Shown: positions 35,962-44,582 of the stretch, piece after piece | Numbering within the stretch: position 1 is the stretch's first letter | Layout of the letters: each line of letters opens with the position of its first letter | DNA from: Thermoanaerobaculia bacterium | GTDB taxonomy: Bacteria; Acidobacteriota; Thermoanaerobaculia; Multivoradales; Multivoraceae | Assembly (NCBI GenBank): GCA_022822365.1 | Contig: JAJEBV010000037.1 | Span: forward strand, 19,327-83,326 | Length of the DNA: 64,000 bases | Direction: 5' to 3' | Notes under the pieces: model-generated | Databases searched by the model: none | Told to the model about the DNA's origin: nothing | Seen by the model: the letters and a program-made list of their open reading frames with translations, nothing else | Made by a program: the position numbers and the translations under genes

Positions 35962-37179
35962 TCAGTAGTTGAGCTCCTCGCCTTCGGATTTCGCGATGAT
36001 TGCCGCGCCGACGGAGTCGGACGTGATGTTGACCATCGTCCGGAACATGTCGAGCGGGCGGTCGACGCTGAGCATCACGCCGGCGAGCGCGTAGGCCTCC
36101 GGCGTGGTCAGATCGATCGCCTCGAGCACGATGAAGATCATCACCAGACCGGCCGACGGGATCGCCGCTGCGCCGACGGAGGCCAGCAGCGCGGTCAGCA
36201 CGACGACCAGCTGTGTATAGAGCGACAGTTCGACGCCGAGGGCCTGGGCGATGAAGAGGGCGCCGACGATCTCCAGCAGGGCCGTGCCGTCCATGTTGAC
36301 GGTAGCGCCCATCGGCGCGACGAAGCTGCTGACCCGGTTCGAGGCGCCGACCTTCTCCCGCAGGCACTTCATCGTCATCGGCAGGGTGGCCGCCGACGAA
36401 CTGGTCGAGAACGCCATCGCCATGGCGGACGCCATGGCGCGGTAATGGTGGATGGGGTTCTTTCTGGAGAGCAGGGCGAAGAGCAGCGGCAGCACGACGA
36501 ACACGTGCAGCGACAGGCCGACCGCGATCGTCAGCACGTACTTGCCGACCTGCTGGAACACGTCGATGCCCATCTGGCTGACCGCGCGGGCGAGCAGGGC
36601 GAAGACGCCGATCGGCAGCAGGCGGATGACCCAGGTCGTCACCTTCATCATCGCCTCGAAACCGGCGCTGAAGCCGTCGCGGAGCAGGTCTCCGGTCTTG
36701 CCGGTCATCACGCCGATCGCGGCGCCGAGCACGATCGAGAAGAAGATGAGCCCGAGGATGTCGCCACCGGCCGCGGCGCCGACCGGATTGTCCGGGACGA
36801 GGCGCTGGAGGATGTCGGCCATCGAACTGGGCGTCTGCAGGTCCTCAGGTGTGAGCGGCGCCACCCCTTCGGGCATGACGAGACCCCTGCCGGGCCGTAT
36901 GCTGTTGGCCAGAGTCAGGCCGACCAGGATTGCCATGAAACTGCTCAGCGTGTACCAGAGGAGAGTCTTGCCGCCCAGGCGACCGATCGACCGGCCGTCG
37001 CCGATGCCCGACACGCCGTGCACGATCGAGGTGAAGATCAGGGGCACGATGACCATCCTGAGGAGGCGCATGAAGAGGTCGGCGACCCATGCGATCCAGC
37101 CCACCTCTCCGAAGACCAGGGCGAAGCAGAGCCCCGCCGCCATTCCGATCAGTACCTGCCAGTGAAGTGCGAGTTTCAT
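35962..37179 (-). CDS. Dicarboxylate/amino acid:cation symporter (DAACS family)
   Basis: A 405-residue membrane protein of the GltP/DctA family. The re-entrant serine-rich loop is AFSTSSSAATLPMTMKC, and TM7 has APMGATVNMDGTAL with the conserved N-M-D-G-T sodium/substrate motif. Both are intact. TM1 is WQVLIGMAAGLCFALVFG. It should co-transport a dicarboxylate or acidic amino acid with sodium or protons. ATG 37179 is chosen over a GTG six codons upstream: it directly precedes TM1 and lies 8 nt after TACCCT. Its start codon overlaps the start of the divergent aminopeptidase gene in CATG. Confidence 0.88.
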   Translation of the reverse strand: MKLALHWQVLIGMAAGLCFALVFGEVGWIAWVADLFMRLLRMVIVPLIFTSIVHGVSGIGDGRSIGRLGGKTLLWYTLSSFMAILVGLTLANSIRPGRGLVMPEGVAPLTPEDLQTPSSMADILQRLVPDNPVGAAAGGDILGLIFFSIVLGAAIGVMTGKTGDLLRDGFSAGFEAMMKVTTWVIRLLPIGVFALLARAVSQMGIDVFQQVGKYVLTIAVGLSLHVFVVLPLLFALLSRKNPIHHYRAMASAMAMAFSTSSSAATLPMTMKCLREKVGASNRVSSFVAPMGATVNMDGTALLEIVGALFIAQALGVELSLYTQLVVVLTALLASVGAAAIPSAGLVMIFIVLEAIDLTTPEAYALAGVMLSVDRPLDMFRTMVNITSDSVGAAIIAKSEGEELNY

Positions 37180-38350
37180 GAGTCGGCAGGGTAGCACGCG
37201 AAAACGGAGGCTTCGCCGCCCGTTTCGGCGCCGTCCGCGCGTACTCGCGCTGGCCGCTGCCGGGGTGCTGGCGGCGCTCGTGGCGAGCTGCGGCAGTGTC
37301 CGCTACTACTCCCAGGCGGTGTGGGGCGGGGCCGATGTCCTGGTGAAGCGCAAACCGATCGATCGCCTGCTCGAACCGGGCCGCGCGCAGGTTCTGTCGG
37401 CCGCGACCCGGGAACGGCTGAGCCTCACCCAGGAGATTCGCGACTTCGCCAGCCGGGAACTCGGGCTTCCGGACAACCGGAGCTATCGCAGCTACGCCGA
37501 CCTCGGCCGGCCCTACGCGGTCTGGAACGTCGTCGTCGCGCCCCGGCTCAGCCTGGAACCGAAGACCTGGTGCTACCCGTTCGCCGGTTGCGCCGCCTAT
37601 CGCGGCTACTTCAACGAGCGAGCCGCGCGGCGCCACGGTGACCGGCTGGCCTCAGACGGCTACGACGTACGCGTGGGCGGAGTGGCGGCCTACTCGACAC
37701 TGGGCTGGTTCGCGGATCCGGTGCTCAACACCTTTCTCGACTACGCCGAGGCGGACCTCGCGGCGCTGATCTTCCACGAGCTCGCCCACCAGGTGGTCTA
37801 CGTCAAGGACGACAGCGCGTTCAACGAGTCCTTCGCGACCGCGGTCGAGGTCGAAGGCGTGCGCCGCTGGCTACGTTCGCTCGGCCGCGACGAGGAACTC
37901 GCGGCCTTCGAGAGTGGCCGGCGGCGCCGGCACGACCTGAACCGCTTCCTGCTCGAGGCGCGCACGGAACTCGAGGCGATCTACGGCAGCGACGACAGCG
38001 ACGAGCGGAAGCTGGCCCGGAAGGCGGAACTGTTCCGGGCGCTGCCCTCGCGCTACCGGAGTGAACTCGTGCCGGCCTGGCGCGCGGCGGGCGTCGACGC
38101 GGGCGGCGAGTCGAACCTGGGCGGCTGGTTGTCGCGGCTCAACAACGCGGACCTCGTGTCGGTTGCGACCTACAACGATCTCGTGCCGGCGTTCCGGGCC
38201 TTGCTGGAGGCGTCGGGAGGCAGTCTCCCCGCGTTCTACGCGGAAGTGGAGCGGCTGGCTGGCCTGGAACCGGATGAACGGCGCCGCGCCCTCGACTCGC
38301 TGGCTACCGGCGGTCCACCACCGCCCGCGCTCGGTCCGGATAGTCGGTGA
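37178..38350 (+). CDS. Putative lipoprotein aminopeptidase (PF10023-like zinc peptidase)
   Basis: A 390-residue protein. A basic N terminus and the signal VLALAAAGVLAALVASC suggest a lipoprotein with Cys38. The zinc motif HELAHQ gives His200, Glu201 and His204; FNESFATAVE contributes a downstream glutamate, probably Glu217 or Glu224. Upstream segments SYRSYADLGRPYAVWNVVVAP and CYPFAGCAAYRGYF fit the predicted aminopeptidase family PF10023. The ATG at 37178 overlaps the divergent symporter ATG, which is unusual. The gene has no Shine-Dalgarno sequence at this start, and a GTG near 37262 would lose most of the signal. The 3' end overlaps the convergent glpQ-like gene by 47 bp. Confidence 0.82.
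   Translation: MSRQGSTRKRRLRRPFRRRPRVLALAAAGVLAALVASCGSVRYYSQAVWGGADVLVKRKPIDRLLEPGRAQVLSAATRERLSLTQEIRDFASRELGLPDNRSYRSYADLGRPYAVWNVVVAPRLSLEPKTWCYPFAGCAAYRGYFNERAARRHGDRLASDGYDVRVGGVAAYSTLGWFADPVLNTFLDYAEADLAALIFHELAHQVVYVKDDSAFNESFATAVEVEGVRRWLRSLGRDEELAAFESGRRRRHDLNRFLLEARTELEAIYGSDDSDERKLARKAELFRALPSRYRSELVPAWRAAGVDAGGESNLGGWLSRLNNADLVSVATYNDLVPAFRALLEASGGSLPAFYAEVERLAGLEPDERRRALDSLATGGPPPPALGPDSR
37188..37193 (-). promoter_or_regulatory. -10-like TACCCT, leaderless arrangement for the symporter gene
   Basis: On the minus strand TACCCT ends 8 nt before the ATG at 37179. The element lies inside the first codons of the divergent aminopeptidase gene as annotated. Confidence 0.4.
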
Positions 38351-39287
38351 ACACGCCGTCGACGCCAAGTTCGAACAGGTAGCGCTCCAGTTCCGCTTCG
38401 TGACTGTCGTGGCGGTCCGGCACCTGGTCGGCGCGAAACGTGTAGGGGTGGACGGTCAGGCCGGCGTCGTGCGCCCAGTCGACCAGCTCGGGCTGCCGCT
38501 CCAGCATCGTCTTGGCGGGGCCGATGCCGTCGGCGAACTCGGTAACGCCGGCGATGCCCTCGGCGCTCAGGAAGTGGCGATACTGCTGGACTTCGGCCAT
38601 CAGGAACACCTGGGGCAGTTCGGAGCCCAGTGCGCGCAGGCGTCTGAGGCTCTCCTCCTCGAAGCTCTGAACGAAGATCGGGGCGCCACTCTCTCGGTAG
38701 CCGTAGCGCCCGACGATCTCGAGCAGGGCTTCCTCCATGGCCTTCCCTTCGGCGCGGTGCCAGGCGGGCGCCTTGAGTTCGGGATAGATGCCGACCGTTC
38801 GGCCGGTGCGCTCGTTCAGACCCTGGACCAGTTCGATCATTTCGGCGAAGGAGGGCACGGCGAATCGGCTGCTGCCCCTGGGAAAGCGGTTGCCGAGACG
38901 TTCCTCGGCCTGAAGCCGCCGGATCTCCTCGAGCGTGAAGTCGGCGGCGTACCAGCGGCCGTCCTCACGGGCACGGTCGGGGAAGACCTGCTCGACGTTC
39001 GTCGTCGCCTGCAGGTAGATGTCGTGCAGGCAGATCAGGTGGCCGTCCCGGGTCAGGACGAGGTCCGGCTCGATGTAGTCGGCCCTCATGCCGTGAGCGA
39101 GGGCGTACGCCGGCAGAGTGTGCTCGGGCAGGTAGCCGCTGGCGCCGCGGTGGGCGATGACGATCCTGGCGGGTGGCGTCACGGCGTCCTCCGTGGCTCC
39201 GTCGTCGCCGCCGAGCGCCGCCGTCGAAAGTGCGGAACCGCACACGAGGGCGGCGGCAACGAGCGGGACTCGAGCGTTCGAGATCAC
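38304..39287 (-). CDS. glpQ: Exported glycerophosphodiester phosphodiesterase
   Basis: A 327-residue exported enzyme with signal VPLVAAALVCGSALSTAALG. The GDPD TIM barrel shows IAHRGASGYLPEHT (catalytic His and Arg), IEPDLVLTRDGHLICLHD (metal ligands Glu and Asp plus catalytic His), IYPELKAP and GVDGVFTDYPD. It hydrolyses glycerophosphodiesters to glycerol-3-phosphate and an alcohol in the periplasm, as in the long GlpQ form. The frame is open far upstream. I chose GTG 39287, which begins the signal peptide and lies 9 bp after the molybdopterin gene stop. No Shine-Dalgarno sequence is visible, so coupling to the upstream gene is likely. It overlaps the convergent aminopeptidase gene by 47 bp. 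Confidence 0.87.
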   Translation of the reverse strand: MISNARVPLVAAALVCGSALSTAALGGDDGATEDAVTPPARIVIAHRGASGYLPEHTLPAYALAHGMRADYIEPDLVLTRDGHLICLHDIYLQATTNVEQVFPDRAREDGRWYAADFTLEEIRRLQAEERLGNRFPRGSSRFAVPSFAEMIELVQGLNERTGRTVGIYPELKAPAWHRAEGKAMEEALLEIVGRYGYRESGAPIFVQSFEEESLRRLRALGSELPQVFLMAEVQQYRHFLSAEGIAGVTEFADGIGPAKTMLERQPELVDWAHDAGLTVHPYTFRADQVPDRHDSHEAELERYLFELGVDGVFTDYPDRARAVVDRR

Positions 39288-39295
39288 GTGGAAGT

Positions 39296-41368
39296 TCAAG
39301 GCCGGCCAGAAGGCCGGCGCACCGACACATCGGGCAGGGCCTCGACTTCGACCCGGGCATCGTTGAAGCAGGCGCCAGCGCCGATGTCGGTCAGGGTGTC
39401 CGGCGCCAGGGCGCAGGCGTTCGTTCCCGATTCCGTGCTCCTGGCCCAGACGCCCTTGGGAAGGAGGGCCACTCCGGGCTTGAGGTCCGGGTTGAGGCGG
39501 ACGCGGCAGCGGACCTCGCCGTAGTCGTTGAACACCCGCACCCGCGGCTTGTCGCGTCCGAGACCGCGCACGGCGGCGTCGTCCGGGTGCATTTCCAGCG
39601 GCACCTGGCCTGAGCGCAACTGGCCGAAAGTGGAACTCACCGTCTGCGGCACGGAGGGCGAGATGAGCGCCAGCGGGTACCGTCCATCGCCCGGCTCGGA
39701 GTGGAAGGCGTAGAGCCCGCGCGCCGACTCGGCCTCGAGGGACGGCGGGCAGAGATGGACCTTGCGGTCGGCCGTGTGGGGGAAGACGTCGACGAACTGG
39801 ATCGGCCGCCGGCCGGTCTCCGGCAGCACGAGACCCTCGTCCGCGAGCTGCCGTTCCCGCTGCCGGCCCAGGACCGCCTGCCGCCATTCGCCCTCCGAGC
39901 GGGGGTCATCGTCGTGCAGGACTCCGAGCCGGTGCGCGAGCTCTCCGAAGACGCGCAGGTTGGAACGGGCCTCGCCGACCGGCTCCGTCACCGGCTTCGT
40001 GTCGTGGAGCACCATTGCGCCGTAGCCCATCGCCAGGTCGTCGTGCTCCAGGAAGGTCGTCGCCGGCAGCACCAGGTCGGCGTAGAGGGCGGTATCGGTC
40101 ATCACCTGGTCGAAGACGACGGTGAAGAGGTCCTCGCGGGCCAGGCCGCGGCGGACGAGTTCCTGGTTCGGCAGCGTCGCGAGCGGATTCGCGTTGTAGA
40201 CGAAGAGGACCTTGACCGGCGGGCCCGGGATCGCGTCCGGGTCGGTCAGGACGCGGCCGACGTGGTTCATGTTCACGATCCGGGTGCCCGGCGACGGCTC
40301 GCGCCAGCCGACGTTGCGGAAGGCGGCGCCGTTGCTCATCGTGTAGCCGCCGGCGCGGACCCCGAACTTGCCGGCGACGGCGGGCAGGGCGAGGATCGCC
40401 GCGACCGCCGAGCCGCCGTTCCGGTTGCGCTCGACGCCCCAGCCGCAGCGGACGACCGCCGGTGAGGACGCGCTGTAGAGCTCGTAGCAGTGGGCGATGT
40501 CGCGCGCCGGAACGCCCGTGACCTCGGCGGCGTGCTCGAAGGTCCAGGGTTCGGCGCGCCGGCGCAGTTCGTCGACTCCGCTCGCGTGTTCGGCCAGGAA
40601 GTCGAGATCCGCGTCGCCGCGGCGGAAGAGCTCGCGGTGGAGCGCGAGCGCCAGGCACAGGTCCGTGCCGGGCCGGGGCTGCAGGTGGAGGTCGGCCTGC
40701 TTCGCCAGCGGCGTGCGTCTTGGGTCGACGACGACGAGCTTGCCGCCGCGGGCACGAGCGGCGCGCAGGATCGGCACCAGGTGGATTCCGGTGGAGGAGG
40801 GATTGGCGCCCCAGACGATCGCCAGTTGCGCGTGTTCGTAGTCCTCGAGAGCGACGCCGGCCATCTTGCCGTAAAGGCCGAGCGCGGCCGCTGTGCTGGG
40901 CGCGGCGCACACGGTGCGTGCCAGCGCCGAGGCGCCGAAGCGGCGGAACAGAATCGCATCGGCCGTATCCTGGGTCAGCAGGCCGTTCGAGCCGCCGTAG
41001 CTCAGCGGCAGCACGGACTCGCCGCCCAGCGCGGCCCTCGCCTCCGTCATCCGCTCGACGATCAGGTCGATGGCGAGCTCCCAGGAGATCGGCTCGAACC
41101 GGCCTTCGCCCTTGCGGCCGGCACGGCGCGCCGGGTGGAGCAGGCGGTCCTCGCCGTAGAGATGCCGCGAAATCCGGCCGACCTTGGAGCAGATGAAGCC
41201 GCCGGTCAGCGGATGCGCGACCTCGGGTGGCGCGGCGCGCACCTTGTCGACCCGGCCGTCCCGGACCTCGACCTCGAGGGAGCAGGAGTCTGGGCAGTCC
41301 AGCGTGCAGGCGGTGTGATGAATGGTGGCCTGCGGAGCCTGGCCAAGCGTCGGATCAGCGACGGTCAT
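39296..41368 (-). CDS. Molybdopterin-dependent oxidoreductase with N-terminal [4Fe-4S]
   Basis: A 690-residue protein of the DMSO reductase superfamily. The N-terminal cluster motif has Cys21, Cys25, Cys29 and Cys60 (CTLDCPDSC, FICSK). Next come LPLSYGGSNG, RTVCAAPSTAAALGLYG, IVWGANPSSTGIHL, VVDPRRTPLAKQAD and the molybdopterin dinucleotide-binding C-terminal domain (LISPSVPQTVSSTFGQL, VRVFNDYGEVRCRVRLN). No Tat signal is present, so it is probably cytoplasmic. Substrate and small subunits are unknown. ATG 41368 is preceded by TACTCT with 7 nt between, a leaderless arrangement; a longer frame to 41470 would run into a hairpin repeat. The last residues (SVRRPSGRP) are encoded by a second hairpin repeat. 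Confidence 0.87.
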   Translation of the reverse strand: MTVADPTLGQAPQATIHHTACTLDCPDSCSLEVEVRDGRVDKVRAAPPEVAHPLTGGFICSKVGRISRHLYGEDRLLHPARRAGRKGEGRFEPISWELAIDLIVERMTEARAALGGESVLPLSYGGSNGLLTQDTADAILFRRFGASALARTVCAAPSTAAALGLYGKMAGVALEDYEHAQLAIVWGANPSSTGIHLVPILRAARARGGKLVVVDPRRTPLAKQADLHLQPRPGTDLCLALALHRELFRRGDADLDFLAEHASGVDELRRRAEPWTFEHAAEVTGVPARDIAHCYELYSASSPAVVRCGWGVERNRNGGSAVAAILALPAVAGKFGVRAGGYTMSNGAAFRNVGWREPSPGTRIVNMNHVGRVLTDPDAIPGPPVKVLFVYNANPLATLPNQELVRRGLAREDLFTVVFDQVMTDTALYADLVLPATTFLEHDDLAMGYGAMVLHDTKPVTEPVGEARSNLRVFGELAHRLGVLHDDDPRSEGEWRQAVLGRQRERQLADEGLVLPETGRRPIQFVDVFPHTADRKVHLCPPSLEAESARGLYAFHSEPGDGRYPLALISPSVPQTVSSTFGQLRSGQVPLEMHPDDAAVRGLGRDKPRVRVFNDYGEVRCRVRLNPDLKPGVALLPKGVWARSTESGTNACALAPDTLTDIGAGACFNDARVEVEALPDVSVRRPSGRP
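39301..39323. repeat. 7-4-7 hairpin repeat with GCACC tail
   Basis: GCCGGCC-AGAA-GGCCGGC (39301-39318) is followed by GCACC. It overlaps the 3' end of the molybdopterin gene, just before the glpQ-like start, and is the same type as the copies at 41422 and 47913. Confidence 0.75.
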
Positions 41369-41375
41369 CTGTGGA

Positions 41376-41381
41376 AGAGTA
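41376..41381 (-). promoter_or_regulatory. -10-like TACTCT, leaderless arrangement for the molybdopterin gene
   Basis: On the minus strand TACTCT ends 7 nt before the ATG at 41368. There is no Shine-Dalgarno sequence. Confidence 0.45.
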
Positions 41382-41421
41382 CAACGCAGGACCGACGGAT
41401 CGCGTCGCCGATCCGGCTGCC

Positions 41422-41457
41422 GGTGCGCCGGCCTTCTGGCCGGCCTTCCGGAAGGCC
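41422..41457. repeat. 7-4-7 hairpin repeat plus 16-bp palindrome upstream of serC
   Basis: GGTGC (41422-41426) is followed by GCCGGCC-TTCT-GGCCGGC (41427-41444), overlapping the perfect palindrome GGCCTTCCGGAAGGCC (41442-41457). It lies between the divergent molybdopterin and serC genes. An in-frame ATG at 41458 abuts it, but the -10-like element farther downstream argues against translation from there. Confidence 0.72.
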
Positions 41458-41480
41458 ATGCATCCTGCAACCAACCGAGT

Positions 41481-41486
41481 TACGAT
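41481..41486 (+). promoter_or_regulatory. -10-like TACGAT for serC
   Basis: TACGAT with downstream TCGCGCTC resembles the element before the epoxide-hydrolase-like gene (3521). Transcription from here would exclude the ATG at 41458 and favour GTG 41536 as the serC start. Confidence 0.35.
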
Positions 41487-41535
41487 TCGCGCTCCCCGGC
41501 TGAGCCCCGGTTCGGCAATCACGCGGACTCTCACG

Positions 41536-42672
41536 GTGACCCTGACGCTCGATCGACAGACTGCGGCGCAGCAGGCGCCGGAGCGGCGTGTCTTCAACTT
41601 CTCGCCGGGTCCGGCCGTGCTGCCGTTGCCGGTCCTTCAGGAGATTCAACGCGATCTGCTGACGTTGCCGGGTGTCGGCAGTTCCGTGCTGGAGATCAGC
41701 CACCGCTCGACGGCGTTCGACGGAATACTCGCCGAGGCGGAGGCGAACCTGCGCGAACTGCTCGCCATCCCGGCGGACTATCGCGTGCTCTTCCTGCAGG
41801 GCGGCGCCTCGCTGCAGTTCTCGATGATTCCGATCAACCTGCTGCGCGGCCAGAACCTGCCGGCGAGCTACATCCTGACCGGGTCATGGGGCAGCAAGGC
41901 AGTGGTCGAAGCGCTCCGGGAGGGACAGGTCCACGTGGCATGGGACGGGAAGGCGGACAACTTCGTGCGGGTGCCGAAGGACGGCGAGCTCGATCTGCCG
42001 CCAGCCTCGGCGTACGTCCACTACACGTCGAACGAGACGATTCAGGGCGTCCAGTTTCGCCGTCCGCCCGCGGTCGGCGACGCGCCCCTGGTGTGCGACG
42101 TGTCTTCGGACTTTCTCTCGGGCCCGGTCGACGTGCGCGACTTCGGCCTGCTCTACGCCTGCGCGCAGAAGAACGCCGGTCCTTCGGGACTGACCGTGGT
42201 CGTCGTCTCGGACGAGGTTCTCGAACGCTGCGGCGACGACGTGCACTCGATGCTCAGCTTCCGGCGTCAGGCGGAGAAGGGCTCGCGGCTCAACACACCG
42301 AACGTCTTCGGCGTCTACGTGTTCCTGCTGGTGACCCGCTGGCTGCGCGACGAGGTCGGCGGCCTGGAGGCGGCGGCAGCCGGGGCGGAGGCGAAGACGG
42401 GACTGATCTACGACGTGCTGGACGGAGACGGCGGCGAGTTCTACGTCCCGCACGCCGAGCCTGCGAGCCGTTCGCGCATGAACGTGACCTTCAGGCTGCG
42501 TCGTGGTGATCTGGAAAAGGCGTTCGTTGCCGGCGCGGCCGATCGGGACCTCGTGGCGCTCAAGGGTCACCGCAGCGTCGGCGGCTTCCGCGCGTCGCTC
42601 TACAACGCGATGCCCATGGAAGGAGCCGAGCGACTGCGCGACTTCATGCTGGCGTTCCGCGCCAGCCACTGA
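41536..42672 (+). CDS. serC: Phosphoserine aminotransferase
   Basis: A 378-residue PLP enzyme of serine biosynthesis. It converts 3-phosphohydroxypyruvate and glutamate to phosphoserine and 2-oxoglutarate in the cytoplasm. The core begins RVFNFSPGPAVLP, the family's hallmark start. LFLQGGASLQFSMIPINLL binds the cofactor phosphate, and Lys212 in YACAQKNAGPSGLTVV is the Schiff-base lysine. SNETIQGVQF and GHRSVGGFRASLYNAM are also typical. The frame is open upstream. GTG 41536 gives a normal length and lies downstream of the TACGAT element; ATG 41458 would add 26 residues without similarity and abuts a repeat. No serA or serB is in the window. Confidence 0.9.
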   Translation: MTLTLDRQTAAQQAPERRVFNFSPGPAVLPLPVLQEIQRDLLTLPGVGSSVLEISHRSTAFDGILAEAEANLRELLAIPADYRVLFLQGGASLQFSMIPINLLRGQNLPASYILTGSWGSKAVVEALREGQVHVAWDGKADNFVRVPKDGELDLPPASAYVHYTSNETIQGVQFRRPPAVGDAPLVCDVSSDFLSGPVDVRDFGLLYACAQKNAGPSGLTVVVVSDEVLERCGDDVHSMLSFRRQAEKGSRLNTPNVFGVYVFLLVTRWLRDEVGGLEAAAAGAEAKTGLIYDVLDGDGGEFYVPHAEPASRSRMNVTFRLRRGDLEKAFVAGAADRDLVALKGHRSVGGFRASLYNAMPMEGAERLRDFMLAFRASH

Positions 42673-42720
42673 GTCTCCTGCGATCACAGTAGAGAGGACG
42701 GCTGCGCCGGGGCGTAGCTC

Positions 42721-42838
42721 TGGGTGCGCGGGTCTGTCATCCGTGCGCCCGATGACGGCCGCACGGACTGGTTCACGGGTCGCGCGAAATCGCGCCACCC
42801 GGGTGCTGACCCGCATCAGGCGCGAGCCGCGAAGCGGC
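42721..42838. repeat. Degenerate hairpin repeat between convergent genes
   Basis: The gap after serC contains TGGGTGC followed by GCGGGTC (42721-42734), the left half of the standard repeat. The right half is lost and replaced by GTCATC-n9-GATGAC (42736-42756). Farther on is GCCGC-GAA-GCGGC (42826-42838), a hairpin also seen at 62110 and, reverse-complemented, at 5395. I regard it as a decayed copy. Confidence 0.55.
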
Positions 42839-42850
42839 GAGCCCGGGCCC

Positions 42851-43912
42851 CTACCGACGGCTCGTCAACAGCGCCGATCCCACGATCACCAGCAGCAGCA
42901 AAGCGCCTCCGCCCCAGACCAGGATCGGCGAAGCTCCCCTCTCCTCGTACGTGACCAGCTCGTCCCGTGGCTCGTCGAAGAGCGAGTCGTAGGCGGCCGT
43001 CGCTGCCTGGGCGGCTTTCGCCGCCGCCGCCAGAGCCGCTTCGTCCTCCGGCTGCCCCAGACCGCCCTCGGCAATGATCCGCTCCACGGTGTGGACGAGA
43101 TCCCAGAGCTCGTCCGGACCGTACGCGTCGCGATAACCCGGCATCGCCGTGCCGTCCATGCCGAGATAGAGGCGGCTGTAGATCGCGGCGCTGTCGTTTC
43201 CGCCCTTGAAGACCCCGCCGACGATGTTGGTCGGCAGGGTGTGGTTGCCCTCGAAGTCCGGCATCGGGTCGTTGCGAAGCCGCCTGCCGTTCGGCCCGTG
43301 GCAGGAAGCGCAGGCCTCCAGGTAGATCCGCTCGCCGCGTGCTTGTCGTTCCTCGTCGACTTGGGGCTCGGGCGGGATGACGATCGGCGGGCCTGGAGTC
43401 GTCCGCCGGGCGAACTCGGCATCCGCTTCCGCGGCGCTCAACTCCCCGGCGGCCACCTGACGGTCGAGTTCCTCCCTGATGGCCCCCAGACTGAAGCTGC
43501 GCGTGTAACGGGCCATCGCCGCGATCTCGGCGTCAGGAACCTGGCCCCAGGCCGACATGCCGGTGCCGGGCATGCCGCGGCGGATCGTCTCCTCGAGGTC
43601 ACGGTCCGATGGGATTGCGTTCTCGGTGGTCGCCAGCTTGAAACGGCCGGACTGGAAGCTGCGGGGCCGCTCGCCGGTCGTGTAGCTGAACTTGCCCAGT
43701 CCGTCGCCCGCTTCGCCGTGGCATTCCCGGCAGTAGCGGAGGAAGGCCTGGCGTCCAAGGTCGTCGTCCGCTTCCGTGGCCGCCGAGGAGTCACCCTCGC
43801 CGTTGGTGCTCTGGCCGCTCGCCGCGGCCGCCGCACCGACCGACACGACCAGGCCGAGAAGGGCTGCGAGCCACCGGCCGCACGGCTGATACGTTGCCTC
43901 GGGAGGCTCCAT
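42851..43912 (-). CDS. Membrane-anchored diheme c-type cytochrome
   Basis: A 353-residue protein. A signal or N-terminal anchor (WLAALLGLVVSVGAAAAA) is followed by two cytochrome c domains with CRECH (61-65) and CASCH (201-205). Methionine ligands are likely in RRGMPGTGMSAWG and MDGTAMPGYRDAYG. A C-terminal TM helix (SPILVWGGGALLLLVIVGSALL) ends in Arg-Arg. It should carry electrons at the outer face of the inner membrane; no oxidase or reductase partner is adjacent. ATG 43912 is chosen because it precedes the signal; it overlaps the divergent gene's ATG in CATG and lacks a Shine-Dalgarno sequence. Confidence 0.82.
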   Translation of the reverse strand: MEPPEATYQPCGRWLAALLGLVVSVGAAAAASGQSTNGEGDSSAATEADDDLGRQAFLRYCRECHGEAGDGLGKFSYTTGERPRSFQSGRFKLATTENAIPSDRDLEETIRRGMPGTGMSAWGQVPDAEIAAMARYTRSFSLGAIREELDRQVAAGELSAAEADAEFARRTTPGPPIVIPPEPQVDEERQARGERIYLEACASCHGPNGRRLRNDPMPDFEGNHTLPTNIVGGVFKGGNDSAAIYSRLYLGMDGTAMPGYRDAYGPDELWDLVHTVERIIAEGGLGQPEDEAALAAAAKAAQAATAAYDSLFDEPRDELVTYEERGASPILVWGGGALLLLVIVGSALLTSRR

Positions 43913-44573
43913 GTCCGACACGCGATCCGGTCCCAAGACCGGTTTCTTCGGCCCGATGAAGGGGCTCGATTCCGCCCGGCATACGGTTGAGCGCCTCGCC
44001 GGCGGCCGCCTGCGCGCCACGATCGAACACGACACGATGAAGGGCGTCTCGCCCGAGATGCTGCGCTGGTGGTTCGAGAACATCGATACCTGGACCCATT
44101 ACAACGGCAGTGATTTCAGCGGGCCGCCGGTACCCGTCTACCGCTACTGGCACCCCTTCGACCACATCGCCGTCCGCTGGCGCCGCCGAGTCTATGTTCG
44201 CGGACGCCTGGGTCCGGGAAGCGTGATCGAGATTCATGAAGATCTTGGCGGCAAGCACCCGGTCCGGGCGAAGGCCCGGGTGAGCCGGTTCGACGACGAG
44301 GCCTTCAACTTCGACCTGCTGCTCGGCGGCCTGTTCCGCGTCGGCTCGCTCGACCACCTCTACGCCGAGGCCGAGGGCGGCTGCTCGTTCTACACCGAGG
44401 CCCGTATCGGTGTGAACGTGCCGGTCATCGGCCGTCTTCTGAACTGGATCATCCGCCGGCAGTTCACGGAGGAACTGCTCCAGGCCTGGATCGTCCACAA
44501 CGTCGAGGAGAGCGGCGAGACGGAGAAGTTCGTGCCGGCGCTGTACGAGGAGGCGCGGCGAACGAGCCGCTAG
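43911..44573 (+). CDS. DAPG hydrolase (PhlG)-like domain protein
   Basis: A 220-residue cytosolic protein. MKGVSPEMLRWWFENIDTWTHYNG, PVYRYWHPFDHIAVRW and VNVPVIGRLLNWIIRRQFTEELLQAWIVHNVEE resemble the PhlG (2,4-diacetylphloroglucinol hydrolase) family, a zinc-dependent carbon-carbon hydrolase with a START/Bet v 1-like fold. His and Glu residues in WHPFDH and HNVEESGETE could bind metal. The substrate is uncertain, and no phloroglucinol biosynthesis genes are present. ATG 43911 is preceded by GGGAGG, which lies inside the start of the divergent cytochrome gene. It ends 9 bp before the converging carboxylesterase gene. Confidence 0.7.
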   Translation: MSDTRSGPKTGFFGPMKGLDSARHTVERLAGGRLRATIEHDTMKGVSPEMLRWWFENIDTWTHYNGSDFSGPPVPVYRYWHPFDHIAVRWRRRVYVRGRLGPGSVIEIHEDLGGKHPVRAKARVSRFDDEAFNFDLLLGGLFRVGSLDHLYAEAEGGCSFYTEARIGVNVPVIGRLLNWIIRRQFTEELLQAWIVHNVEESGETEKFVPALYEEARRTSR

Positions 44574-44582
44574 GCGCCTGGC

